The notes under the pieces were generated by a model. The model did not search any database. It saw only the letters and a program-made list of their open reading frames with translations, and was not told the DNA's origin. A stretch of 64,000 bases of DNA from Acinetobacter lwoffii (GTDB taxonomy: Bacteria; Pseudomonadota; Gammaproteobacteria; Pseudomonadales; Moraxellaceae). This document shows positions 15,768 through 23,670 of this stretch, in pieces (positions within the stretch are counted from its first letter, which is position 1; each line of letters starts with the position of its first letter). The position numbers and the translations under genes are program-made. The stretch lies in contig NZ_DCLL01000023.1 in NCBI RefSeq assembly GCF_002321025.1, forward strand, positions 25,238 through 89,237. Reading direction: 5' to 3'.

Positions 15768-16937
15768 TTAAGGTGCGTTGGGCGGTGTGTCTTGTGTTTC
15801 CGGATCAATCTCATGTGCCATGGTGGCTTTAGGCATCATTAAAGGTTCATTCAGATTACTTTCATGTAACCATTCACGCCAGATTGCAAGCAGCACAGCC
15901 AGAATCACCGGGCCAATAAACACCCCGACCAGACCAAAGCTGGCAATACCACCCAAGACTCCAAACATGATCAGCAGGAAAGGAATCTGGGTTGCGCCAG
16001 AAATCACCAGTGGACGAATCACGTTATCGGCAGTACTGACAATACAGACACCCCAGACCATGACCCCAATGGCTTCAATGGTTTGTCCTTGTGAAAACAG
16101 CCATAGCGCCACCGCACTATAGGCGAGAGGTGGGCCAAAGGGAATCAGGGCAAAAATAAAGGTCACAATGGTTAAAACCATCGGATTCGGCACACCTGCA
16201 ACAAAATAGCTCAGACCAGCCAATAAGGATTGTGCAATTGCGGTCAAACCGACGCCATATACTACGGCACGTGTAGTCGCAGAAATGGTGGAAAAATAAT
16301 GATGTACACGTGGACCGACCACCATTTCAAAGGCTTTACGCACCTGATTTAAAATGGTCTGACCATCACGGTAGAAGAAAAACAGCGAAAGTATCGCAAA
16401 ACATAATTTAAAGATGTTTTTACTAACTTCATTCAACACCACTTTGCCGTAATTCAGATGGCCTTGAATCCAGGTCGATATCGACAGTGCAATACTCTGC
16501 GGATCAGTGTTAATTTCATTTAAGGTTCGGGTAATTTCCTTGCCGACAATCGGAAGCCCGCGAATAAAATCAGGGACATTCAGGTGACCGGAAAAGACCT
16601 GTCGCTGCAATTCAAAATACAGGTTACGACCTTCGTGCTGCAGCATGAAAATGGCGAAAATAAACGGCAGACCAAAGACCAGAATCACGGCCAAGATCAT
16701 TACGGTTGCACTTAATGTCGGTCGATTGCCGCATAGGCGTAACACCGATTGATACAAGGGCCAAGTCATATAGGCAATAATGGCTGCCCAAACTACAGGA
16801 ATGATGAAATACTTGAGTATATGAAAACTCAAAAAAATCAGGATAAAGAACAATCCAAATAATAAGACTTTTTGTAATGTAGGCGCGTACTGTTGCACTG
16901 AATTTAATGACTCATTTTTTAGGTCGTGTTCAGGCAT
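15768..16937 (-). CDS. AI-2E/PerM (YdiK-like) family permease
   Basis: 389 aa, about seven or eight membrane helices with a periplasmic/cytosolic helical insert near residues 110-190. The family core is seen in FIFALIPFGPPLAYSAVALWL and DNVIRPLVISGATQIPFLLIMFGVLGGIASFGLVGVFIGPV (read in parts), which contains the GxxGxFxGP motif of UPF0118. Family members have been linked to autoinducer-2 export (TqsA) or Na+/H+ exchange; YdiK-like members have no settled role. The C-terminal tail is hydrophilic and Pro-rich. Confidence 0.85.
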   Translation of the reverse strand: MPEHDLKNESLNSVQQYAPTLQKVLLFGLFFILIFLSFHILKYFIIPVVWAAIIAYMTWPLYQSVLRLCGNRPTLSATVMILAVILVFGLPFIFAIFMLQHEGRNLYFELQRQVFSGHLNVPDFIRGLPIVGKEITRTLNEINTDPQSIALSISTWIQGHLNYGKVVLNEVSKNIFKLCFAILSLFFFYRDGQTILNQVRKAFEMVVGPRVHHYFSTISATTRAVVYGVGLTAIAQSLLAGLSYFVAGVPNPMVLTIVTFIFALIPFGPPLAYSAVALWLFSQGQTIEAIGVMVWGVCIVSTADNVIRPLVISGATQIPFLLIMFGVLGGIASFGLVGVFIGPVILAVLLAIWREWLHESNLNEPLMMPKATMAHEIDPETQDTPPNAP

Positions 16938-17026
16938 ATTAACTGAAAAAAAAGCGATCGAAAATGATAGCTAGCCAAGTAGCGAGATTATTTTCCCAAA
17001 GCTACACCGCGATTCAGATGATTGAC

Positions 17027-17671
17027 TCAAAACCACTGACTCGGATCATCAATAATGGCATTCAGTACCGGTTGCCATTGAGCCTGCAGCTCCCGATAGA
17101 TTTTCTGAGGTTTATCAAAGACGGACAGGCCTTCCATAGCCAGTCGGCTATAAGGGGCACGTTCCGAAATCCAGGCCACTGGCTGCTGGTCGATCTTGTC
17201 AAAAAACTGCTGTATGTCCTGATTGCTGGCTGCATTTGCTTTGGTGCGATTGGCCAAAAGTAAAATTTCAACCTTGCCCTTACGGATGCGTTTGATGTCC
17301 TGCAAATGTTTGAGAAAACGGCGGGTCGAATCGATATCAAAAAAAGAAGGCTGGATCGGGATGATAATCGCATGTGCTTCACTGATCAGCTGTTCGGCAT
17401 GATCATCGGTCAAAGCACCTGGTGCATCAATAATCAGGTATTCGATCTGTTTCGGCGCATCACCAATGGACTTGCTATTGCGCCAGTCCAGACTTTGGAT
17501 CTGCGCTGCCTGTGCCGGACGATGCTTGAGCCATTGCAATGTTGATTTCTGGTTGTCGGCATCGGCCAATGCCACCTTATAACCCTTTTGTGCGAGTGCT
17601 GACGCCAAACTAATGGCTGTCATGGTTTTGCCACAACCGCCTTTCTGATTCGCAACTAAAATTGTTTTCAT
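17027..17671 (-). CDS. ParA/MinD-family ATPase without a ParB partner
   Basis: 214 aa. Deviant Walker A KGGCGKT at residues 10-16, the ParA hallmark, and Walker-A-prime/B motifs DADNQKST and YLIIDAPGAL. No ParB or parS-like gene adjoins it; the neighbours are a membrane permease and a divergent nuclease-like gene. At about 210 aa it matches short orphan ParA proteins that position cellular cargo or are plasmid-derived, rather than the chromosomal Soj type (about 260 aa). Its role is unknown. It is 124 bp from the divergent gene at 17796. Confidence 0.8.
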   Translation of the reverse strand: MKTILVANQKGGCGKTMTAISLASALAQKGYKVALADADNQKSTLQWLKHRPAQAAQIQSLDWRNSKSIGDAPKQIEYLIIDAPGALTDDHAEQLISEAHAIIIPIQPSFFDIDSTRRFLKHLQDIKRIRKGKVEILLLANRTKANAASNQDIQQFFDKIDQQPVAWISERAPYSRLAMEGLSVFDKPQKIYRELQAQWQPVLNAIIDDPSQWF

Positions 17672-17795
17672 GACTCAAGGTGATTTTATTCTGTTCCGGC
17701 CTAGCATATCATTCTTTTCAAGTATGCAAATGGCCGAATTCCTCAACTTCAGTCGAATGCGATGCTATAAAAATCAGGCAAATTAGGAAGATTGA

Positions 17796-18263
17796 ATGTC
17801 CATATGGATGGCCATGTTGATTGGCGCATGTATCGGGGTGGTATTGACCACTATTATTTTAAGTCAGACGCGCAATGGACGGATCAAGGCCGAATATGAG
17901 CAGTATATTGCCGAGCTGGAACTAGAGCATCAGCAGTCCCTCATTGCCGCGCAAAAACGCAGCGTGAATACCAGCCGTGCAGTTCTCAAAGGAAAAATGG
18001 CGGAACAGCTCGCGCCGATCATGCCGGAATTTCAATATCTGCCGAGTGATGCCAAGTTTTTGGGTGATCCGGTGGATTATGTGGTCTTTGATGGTTATAC
18101 CGATTTTCGTGATGGCGAAGGCGACGCTGAAGATATTGAAGTGGTTTTGATTGACATTAAAAGTGGCGGAGCACGTCTGACCAAAGGCCAGCAAGCCATT
18201 GCCCGTGCGGTTCAGGAAGGGCGGGTACGTTTTGAAACCATTCGGATTGATTTTCAGGATTGA
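17796..18263 (+). CDS. membrane-anchored Holliday-junction-resolvase-related protein
   Basis: 155 aa. One N-terminal transmembrane helix (about residues 4-23) is followed by a helical linker rich in Glu/Gln (EYEQYIAELELEHQQS) and a C-terminal domain. The domain pattern D-x-VVFDGYTDFRDG ... VVLIDIKSGGARLTKGQQAIARAVQEGRV fits the endonuclease-like family described as distantly related to archaeal Holliday junction resolvase. IDIKSG would be the E/D-x-K part of a PD-(D/E)xK site. A membrane-bound nuclease fold is unusual, and activity is unproven. It is followed 27 bp later by another anchored protein gene, probably in one operon. Confidence 0.7.
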   Translation: MSIWMAMLIGACIGVVLTTIILSQTRNGRIKAEYEQYIAELELEHQQSLIAAQKRSVNTSRAVLKGKMAEQLAPIMPEFQYLPSDAKFLGDPVDYVVFDGYTDFRDGEGDAEDIEVVLIDIKSGGARLTKGQQAIARAVQEGRVRFETIRIDFQD

Positions 18264-18290
18264 CCAAAATCCAGTGAAGAATAAAAAATT

Positions 18291-18869
18291 ATGCAAAAAT
18301 TACTGATCACTGCGCTGCTGTTTATGCTAGGACTCTGGGTGTGGAATGAATTTTTTCGTGCCATTCCGCATCTGCAAGAAAAGGGCGTACTTAAAAACTT
18401 TAAAGTAGAACCCGTTAAGCGCATTTCCGCGACTTATATTGTGCATGATCACCGTTTCGTAAAACCTGATCGTCGGGTGCTGCATCAGGCCAGCCCAGTG
18501 GTAGGGCATTTTAATGATCTGGCCTATCTCAGCAATATTGATGTGATATTGCTGACTCAACCGCTGCCGGCCATGCAGGCAAAACTGGAGTTTGATGAAG
18601 CAAAGCGCTGCTATCAGATTGAAGGACAAATTAGCAAAGCGGAGCGTGACTTCGTCAATACACATGTGCAGTATTTTAGTCTGATTGCTGCCACTGAAAA
18701 AATTGCCGATCAGATTCGCCGGCTAAAATCGGGGCAGAAAATCACGCTCACTGGTGATCTGGTAACAGTTCATTCAGGCACGACTGGACAAGAATTCCGG
18801 GTTGGAACAGGCTCTGAATATCGTGCTCATTGTCAGTTGCTGCAAGTAACCCACGTCCAGCAGCACTAA
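18291..18869 (+). CDS. membrane-anchored/exported protein of unknown function
   Basis: 192 aa; I do not recognise a named family. A hydrophobic N-terminus (QKLLITALLFMLGLWVW) acts as signal anchor. The remainder is soluble with few cysteines (KRCYQ and AHCQLLQ). Its C-terminal half, IAATEKIADQIRRLKSGQKITLTGDLVTV...CQLLQVTHV, resembles in order and spacing the end of the protein at 19709-20272 (IPANPEIAKAIKKVKRGDLVRMQGELVEV...CEVFRVSSI). The two may be distant paralogues. It is probably co-transcribed with the gene 27 bp upstream. Confidence 0.65.
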   Translation: MQKLLITALLFMLGLWVWNEFFRAIPHLQEKGVLKNFKVEPVKRISATYIVHDHRFVKPDRRVLHQASPVVGHFNDLAYLSNIDVILLTQPLPAMQAKLEFDEAKRCYQIEGQISKAERDFVNTHVQYFSLIAATEKIADQIRRLKSGQKITLTGDLVTVHSGTTGQEFRVGTGSEYRAHCQLLQVTHVQQH

Positions 18870-18887
18870 ATACAAGAGAGTAGTGAA

Positions 18888-19517
18888 TTAGCCTTGTGGT
18901 TTACGAAACCGTGCTAACAACATGCGTTGGCCAATCTTCGGAATACCTTCGGCATCTACATAACTTAAGCTTTCTATTTCAAAACCGGTTTCCAGCAAGG
19001 CGGTTTCAATATCTCGATTCAGATGACAGCCATCTGCGACTTTCTTTTGAATGGGAGTGAGTAAATGTTGCAGACGCTGAATATTTAAATTTTGCCGATT
19101 CAGGACATGTTCGACCACATGCAAAGTCCCACCCGGTTGTAGCACACGATAAATTTCCTGCAGGCTCTGTTCCAGCTCTGCAATACTACAAAGCGTCCAG
19201 GTCGATACAATATTTTCCACACTATTTTCGGCAAAAGGCAAAGCTTCTGCGCTGGCCTGAATATGCTCGACTTGAAAAGCGGCCTGTTGAATCCGTGATT
19301 CTGCCAGTTTGAAGATCGCCGGGTTTGGTTCTAGCGCATAGACCTTATCAACCGATTGATAAAAAGGCAGATTCAGGCCGGTACCAAAACCAATTTCCAG
19401 CACCTCACCGAAAATATCCAAAAGTAGTTCACGACGCAAGTCCATCAAGGATGGCGTTTGCATCACCTGATTCAGCAGATGCGGAAAGATATGTTGTTGA
19501 TAAAGTTTATACAGCAT
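18888..19517 (-). CDS. class I SAM-dependent methyltransferase
   Basis: 209 aa, single Methyltransf_11-type domain. The SAM-binding loop VLEIGFGTGLNLPFY corresponds to motif I (E/DxGxGxG), followed by the acidic ribose-binding end VYALEPNP. Motif IV-like region is NIVSTWTLCSIAELEQSLQEIYRVLQPGGTLHVVEH (read in parts), typical of UbiE/phosphatidylethanolamine-methyltransferase-like enzymes. The substrate is not readable. It is convergent with the gene at 18291 (18-bp gap) and divergent from that at 19709. Confidence 0.8.
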   Translation of the reverse strand: MLYKLYQQHIFPHLLNQVMQTPSLMDLRRELLLDIFGEVLEIGFGTGLNLPFYQSVDKVYALEPNPAIFKLAESRIQQAAFQVEHIQASAEALPFAENSVENIVSTWTLCSIAELEQSLQEIYRVLQPGGTLHVVEHVLNRQNLNIQRLQHLLTPIQKKVADGCHLNRDIETALLETGFEIESLSYVDAEGIPKIGQRMLLARFRKPQG

Positions 19518-19708
19518 TTGAGTTATTTTAATTTGATGGAAATACGTTCTAGCTTAACTGAAAAATAAAATGACAGGCATATCTCGAGCTGACTAAATAC
19601 GTGCAGTTTGTTACCAAGTTCAACTGTTTATTCATTAAAAAATCCGTAAGATCAAGGAAGATATCCTTAAAACGTTTGATCAACTTGATTAGGATTAGAT
19701 TAAAAATT

Positions 19709-20272
19709 ATGTTCAAACACTTTAAACATTATGCTTTGCTGGCCAGCCTGTTGCTGCCTATTTCGGGCTATAGCTCGGTCGACCACAATATTGCCAAAGG
19801 GTTGCCTCCCGTCGTTAAAGGCCAGTCAATTTCGGTCTTACAGCCTTTTAAAGGTGATTTTCGTATTCTGGGTTCCAAGGTTTATAGTTCTGACCCGCAA
19901 GCCAAATTCTCTCCGATTGATTATGCCGTCAGTTGGGGGCTGTTTGCTGAGCCTGAAATTGCCCGACATATCACGGTCAATCAATATGATCGTTATCTGA
20001 ACTGGAAAATGGATCGGGTGCCAGTGCCGGTAGAACAAGCCAAGCAGATGGTGTCCAATATGCATATCATTCCTGCCAATCCTGAAATTGCCAAGGCAAT
20101 TAAAAAGGTAAAGCGTGGCGATCTGGTACGTATGCAAGGGGAGCTGGTTGAAGTGCGTGATAAAGATCTGGTCTGGAAATCGTCCTTAACTCCGACCGAT
20201 ACGGGTGATGGTGCTTGTGAGGTTTTCCGTGTCAGTTCCATTAAATGGATTGAAAAAGTCGGTAAAAGCTAA
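19709..20272 (+). CDS. exported protein of unknown function
   Basis: 187 aa from the ATG at 19709, chosen because a clean signal peptide follows (MFKHFKHYALLASLLLPISG) with an AGGA about 15 bases upstream; the open frame back to 19601 encodes a basic, non-signal stretch. The mature protein has conserved-looking blocks SKVYSSDPQAKFSPIDYAVSWG and HIIPANPEIAKAIKKVKRGDLV, ending TDTGDGACEVFRVSSIKWI. Similar proteins are known to me only as hypothetical. See the entry at 18291 for possible distant similarity. A terminator follows. Confidence 0.7.
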   Translation: MFKHFKHYALLASLLLPISGYSSVDHNIAKGLPPVVKGQSISVLQPFKGDFRILGSKVYSSDPQAKFSPIDYAVSWGLFAEPEIARHITVNQYDRYLNWKMDRVPVPVEQAKQMVSNMHIIPANPEIAKAIKKVKRGDLVRMQGELVEVRDKDLVWKSSLTPTDTGDGACEVFRVSSIKWIEKVGKS

Positions 20273-20303
20273 AACAGGCATCCTATACACTTCTGAGTTG
20301 CAT

Positions 20304-20332
20304 AAAAAAACCGCTCCTTTGAGCGGTTTTTT
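20304..20332. terminator. bidirectional terminator
   Basis: AAAAAAACCGCTC-CTTT-GAGCGGTTTTTT between the convergent genes ending at 20272 (+) and 20346 (-). Confidence 0.9.
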
Positions 20333-20345
20333 ATCTGCTTAGTAC

Positions 20346-20678
20346 TTACTTCGCAGTTAAAGCCTGACCTTCAAAGGCAATTCCATCCCAGCCATTGAGC
20401 ATAAACTGGCGGATATTCTGATGATCAGTCGCCTCTGGCGTTGCCAATACAGAAGCATAATGCTCAGCAAACAGGCTTAAGGTCTGTGCCTGATCCAGAC
20501 CATTTAATTGTGCAAAAGAAAAGACTTTGGCGCTGCCCTGGTTTTCTGTGGCCGCATTATTCTGCTGGCCATTTTTAAATGCAGTCGGTGTATGCGTATA
20601 ACGCGATTCGATATAAGTAATCACATCTGCAAATTTTGCTTCGCCTGCTGCCAACTGGGCCAATAAATCCTGTGCCAT
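20346..20678 (-). CDS. HopJ-family protein
   Basis: 110 aa from the ATG at 20678, which has AGGAAAA upstream; the frame to 20747 is longer but unlikely. Family hallmarks are YTHTPTAFKNG, GSAKVFSFAQLNGL and DHQNIRQFMLNGWDGIAFEGQALT. The family is named after a Pseudomonas syringae type III effector, but close relatives are widespread in free-living bacteria with no secretion system. No type III genes are present here, so an ordinary cytoplasmic role is more likely. Actual function is unknown. Confidence 0.85.
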   Translation of the reverse strand: MAQDLLAQLAAGEAKFADVITYIESRYTHTPTAFKNGQQNNAATENQGSAKVFSFAQLNGLDQAQTLSLFAEHYASVLATPEATDHQNIRQFMLNGWDGIAFEGQALTAK

Positions 20679-20853
20679 GCTGTTTTTCCTGTGCCATTCA
20701 TGAAAATTGGATGCAATAAATATAGCAATTTTCTTGCGAAGTTCCATGGTATTTCATTGATTTTCGGTTCAAGATAACAGTGAAAATTATCCATGATGAA
20801 TATGAAACTTTGGATAAAATAAACTTGATCAATAAATAGAACAGGAAAAAAAT

Positions 20854-21234
20854 ATGGGCTGGCTTTGGGTGGCAATGGGTGGGGCAATCGGTGCCAGTCT
20901 GCGTTATGCAGCCGGACTTTGGCTGTTCAAACCACAAATGCAATTTCCTTGGCCCACCTGGTGGATCAATATTCTGGGCTGTTTATGTGCCGGGATTTTT
21001 TTTGCCTGTAGCCAAAAGTATCCAGTACTCCAACAAGAAGCTCGTCTGTTTTTAATGGTGGGAATTCTCGGTGGTTTTACCACATTTTCCAGTTTCGGTC
21101 TGGAAAGCTTTTTGTTATTCAAGCAAGGTGCTATGGGCCTAGCGCTGTTATATGCATTATCCAGCTTAATTGTCGGCATTATTGTTCTGGCGCTGGGCTT
21201 TTATTTAACTTCAATCGTATTGGCACAGAGTTAA
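20854..21234 (+). CDS. crcB: fluoride channel FluC/CrcB
   Basis: 126 aa, four membrane helices; works as a dual-topology dimer that lets fluoride leave the cell. Conserved features are GGAIGASLRY at the start, Asn39 in WWINILGC and the GGFTTFSSF stretch (residues 73-81) with the Phe and Ser/Thr residues lining the pore and the central sodium site. An AGGA ribosome-binding site precedes the ATG. I looked for a fluoride riboswitch in the 175-bp gap upstream and saw no matching consensus. Confidence 0.93.
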   Translation: MGWLWVAMGGAIGASLRYAAGLWLFKPQMQFPWPTWWINILGCLCAGIFFACSQKYPVLQQEARLFLMVGILGGFTTFSSFGLESFLLFKQGAMGLALLYALSSLIVGIIVLALGFYLTSIVLAQS

Positions 21235-21245
21235 AATAAGCGCAT

Positions 21246-21279
21246 AAAAAAGTCAGGAAATTGGAGGTCATTTCCTGAC
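21246..21279 (-). terminator. rpmE2 terminator
   Basis: A perfect 10-bp stem GTCAGGAAAT (21252-21261) / ATTTCCTGAC (21270-21279) with an 8-nt loop. Read on the - strand it is followed by six T, so it ends the L31 transcript; crcB converges on it. Confidence 0.85.
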
Positions 21280-21323
21280 ATAAACCACGATTTAAATCTT
21301 AAGATAATCGAGGGTTTTCGGTT

Positions 21324-21575
21324 TTAGCCCCGTTTAAAGCGGCCAAAACGTTTGTTGAAGCTTGCCACACGCCCTTCATTGCTGGTCTGACGTTGCTCAC
21401 CCGTATAGAAAGGATGGGATGCACTCGAAATATCTAGTGTTACATCAGGGTATGTTTTACCTTGATATTCTTTGGTTTGGCTCGAGTTCATCGTGCTGCC
21501 AATCACGAAATAGGCATCGGCATTGGTATCATGGAATAACACTTCACGATACTCAGGATGGATATCTGAACGCAT
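21324..21575 (-). CDS. rpmE2: 50S ribosomal protein L31 type B (zinc-independent)
   Basis: 83 aa from the ATG at 21575 ([17 protein letters not shown]). The first ATG at 21590 is not favoured, because the AGGAAA just inside that frame is the ribosome-binding site for the second ATG. Type B L31 lacks the CxxC zinc ribbon of ordinary L31; no cysteine is present here. It replaces zinc-containing L31 when zinc is short, freeing zinc. The conserved type B end [25 protein letters not shown] is seen in parts. A Zur-like palindrome overlaps the promoter. Confidence 0.95.
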   Translation of the reverse strand: MRSDIHPEYREVLFHDTNADAYFVIGSTMNSSQTKEYQGKTYPDVTLDISSASHPFYTGEQRQTSNEGRVASFNKRFGRFKRG

Positions 21576-21601
21576 ATCTAATTTCCTCATGATTCTTGAT
21601 T

Positions 21602-21622
21602 AAATGTTATAATGTAACATTT
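21602..21622 (-). promoter_or_regulatory. Zur box upstream of rpmE2
   Basis: AAATGTTATAATGTAACATTT is a 21-bp near-perfect palindrome, matching the enterobacterial Zur consensus core (AAATGTTATAnTATAACATTT) at nearly every position. Its centre is about 37 bp before the rpmE2 start and it overlaps the probable -10 region (TATAAC on the - strand), with a TTGAAA -35 candidate upstream. Expected effect: repression when zinc is plentiful. Confidence 0.85.
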
Positions 21623-21671
21623 GATATTTCAAGTAATCTAGGGTTACAGCGTGTAAGCCTATCGTCTCAAC

Positions 21672-22970
21672 TTAACTTCGGCTCGGCACCAGTTCTTCAA
21701 ATACATCACTTAAATCATCATGTACTTTGAGATGAATCAGGTTCCAGTATTGTCCTGAAACTGTCCGGTTTACCATCAAGGTATCTGGAGAAGGCTTAAA
21801 CACATCCCAGTATTTTAAGGAAGGTTTCAGCAGTTCCATACCATCATGATGCGCTGAGTTTTCGGCAAAATCATAGTGAGTGACCAGAGGACGCATAAGC
21901 ACTTCCAGCCATTGTTCATACAATTCTTTCGGGAATTTTCCAGTTTCAGTCAAGGAATGCAGTGCATCCAGTTGTTGCTCGATCACGGGAATATTCTTCT
22001 CGCGTGCGGCATGAATCAACTCTCTGAAATGTCCAATCACTTCAGTCGATAAGGTTTTGACACCACCATAATCATAAACAATCACAGAGCCATCTTCACG
22101 AAATGCAAAGTTGCCCGGATGCGGATCACAGTGAAAGCGTTTCAGATAGAAAATTTCCTGACCAATGGCACGGAATAAACGGCGTCCCAAAGCATTTCGG
22201 GTTTCGAGTGGCCAAGTGCTAGCGGTTTCAATACTTTCACCAAGCTCCTGGCTTAAGGTTAAAATATGTCGCGATGAATACTCATGAAACACTTTCGGAA
22301 TTATAATTTTACTATCCAGAGGTTCATGGAAGGCACGGGCGATTTCCAGATTCTGCGCTTCGATTTCATAGTTCAGCTCATTGTCCAGACTATGCTGAAT
22401 TTCTTTAAATAATTGATCTTGAAGTTTACGATCAATCTTTAATACACCCATCATACGCAGTGCCAGACGGACTTGTTTCAGGTCGCTTTCGCAGGCTTCA
22501 TCCACACCAGGATATTGCACCTTGACCACAACTTGCTGGCCATTCGGTAGGGTGGCTTTATGCACCTGACCAATCGAGGCCGCGGCAAATGGCTGCTCAT
22601 CAAACTGTTGGAAAAGCTGCTGTAAAGGTTTACCCAATTCTTTTTCCACTTGTGCCTGAATTTCTTTAAACGGCATCGGTGGCGCCTGACGTTGTAACTT
22701 GGCAATGGCTTTGGCGACTTCGGGCGGGAAAACATCTTTATATTGCGAGGCGATCTGGCCAACTTTCATGACTGCGCCTTTCATTTCCCCCAAGGTATCC
22801 GCAATCTGCACCCCAATATCCTGAAATAATTTACTACGCGCAGTATTTTTCTGCTCGTCATCGGCAGTTAAATTTTTAATGGAATTGGAGAGAGTTTTAC
22901 CTGCAATACTTGCGGTCATTCCGGCAAGTTTCATAAAGCGACGACCGGGTGTGCTAGCCGTTTTTGCCAT
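21672..22970 (-). CDS. AarF/UbiB (ADCK-like) family atypical kinase
   Basis: 432 aa. Hallmarks of the UbiB/ABC1 family: the KxGQ motif in MKVGQIASQ, the Ala-rich loop FAAASIGQVHKA, the VVKVQYPGV lysine, the HCDPHPGNF catalytic-loop motif and DYG in place of DFG. It lacks the C-terminal transmembrane pair of E. coli UbiB and is shorter (UbiB is about 546 aa), so it is closer to the eukaryotic ADCK3/soluble bacterial branch. Members support ubiquinone synthesis or lipid homeostasis through ATPase activity. Not adjacent to ubi genes, so no symbol is given. Confidence 0.85.
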   Translation of the reverse strand: MAKTASTPGRRFMKLAGMTASIAGKTLSNSIKNLTADDEQKNTARSKLFQDIGVQIADTLGEMKGAVMKVGQIASQYKDVFPPEVAKAIAKLQRQAPPMPFKEIQAQVEKELGKPLQQLFQQFDEQPFAAASIGQVHKATLPNGQQVVVKVQYPGVDEACESDLKQVRLALRMMGVLKIDRKLQDQLFKEIQHSLDNELNYEIEAQNLEIARAFHEPLDSKIIIPKVFHEYSSRHILTLSQELGESIETASTWPLETRNALGRRLFRAIGQEIFYLKRFHCDPHPGNFAFREDGSVIVYDYGGVKTLSTEVIGHFRELIHAAREKNIPVIEQQLDALHSLTETGKFPKELYEQWLEVLMRPLVTHYDFAENSAHHDGMELLKPSLKYWDVFKPSPDTLMVNRTVSGQYWNLIHLKVHDDLSDVFEELVPSRS

Positions 22971-23255
22971 GCGAGATTCCTTGAAACCAACTATGAATGG
23001 ATGTATTTGATCATAGGTGACAAAGGTTCAATTGCCTAGATTTAATTGTAGAGGTTGTGTTGTGATTTCCTTCAGCTTCTCCATGTTTAATGCATCATCT
23101 TTGATTTGATAAAAGATTTATCTTTATCTGCTTGGCTAAACTAAAAAATATGCCGGAATCCATCATCGTTTTAGATAAGGCTGAGTATTAATTCTGAATG
23201 TTGTTTTATGGCTAAAAGCTTAAAATAAACAGATTGCTGTAATGAAGAAAATTCA

Positions 23256-23468
23256 ATGAAAGTCTATCGATATTTTACTGGGAAGGATGATGTGCATTTT
23301 TGTGCGCGGGTGACCCGTGCCTTAAATGAGGGTTATGAGTTATATGGCTCACCTACCATGACTTTTAATGGTACGGACGTGATTGTAGGGCAGGTGGTGA
23401 CCAAAGATGTGGCGGATGAATCGGAGATTCCAGAAGGATTGAAGGAGGCTTTGGGAGCTAATTCTTAA
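23256..23468 (+). CDS. DUF1737 small protein
   Basis: 70 aa, soluble. It matches the DUF1737 pattern: KVYRYFTGKDD, FCARVTRALNEGYELYGSPTMTFNG and a short β-strand IVGQVVTK. The function is unknown. The 285 bp upstream (22971-23255) shows no other gene. The 200 bp downstream has only a small palindrome (ACTTTTG-tCATGg-CAAAAGT, 23547-23566). Confidence 0.8.
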   Translation: MKVYRYFTGKDDVHFCARVTRALNEGYELYGSPTMTFNGTDVIVGQVVTKDVADESEIPEGLKEALGANS

Positions 23469-23670
23469 CTTCTACATCGAAATTACAATGCTCAAGGCTA
23501 TGGTCTCATCTTTTATTGTTATGCTGTCACGTAGGTAATTCTTACTTTTGTCATGGCAAAAGTAACAAAACCGTTTCGTTGATGTGATGATACTTCCTTG
23601 TATTACAGCTCAATGGTGACATCCATGTCACTTACCCATTATTTAAGATTGTTTGAAAGTCACTAAGTTT

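Noticed and set aside
19601..19708. Longer N-terminus for the exported protein at 19709.
   Set aside because: Highly basic lead before a clear signal peptide; the inner ATG is the better start.
20346..20678. HopJ-like protein as a virulence effector.
   Set aside because: No secretion-system genes nearby, and the family is common in non-pathogens.
20679..20853. Fluoride riboswitch before crcB.
   Set aside because: No GGCGAUGG-like core or matching pseudoknot segments seen in the gap.
23526..23640. Possible degenerate coding or repeat sequence after the DUF1737 gene.
   Set aside because: Only a 20-bp palindrome (23547-23566) is visible; no frame with a start, and no second copy in the window.
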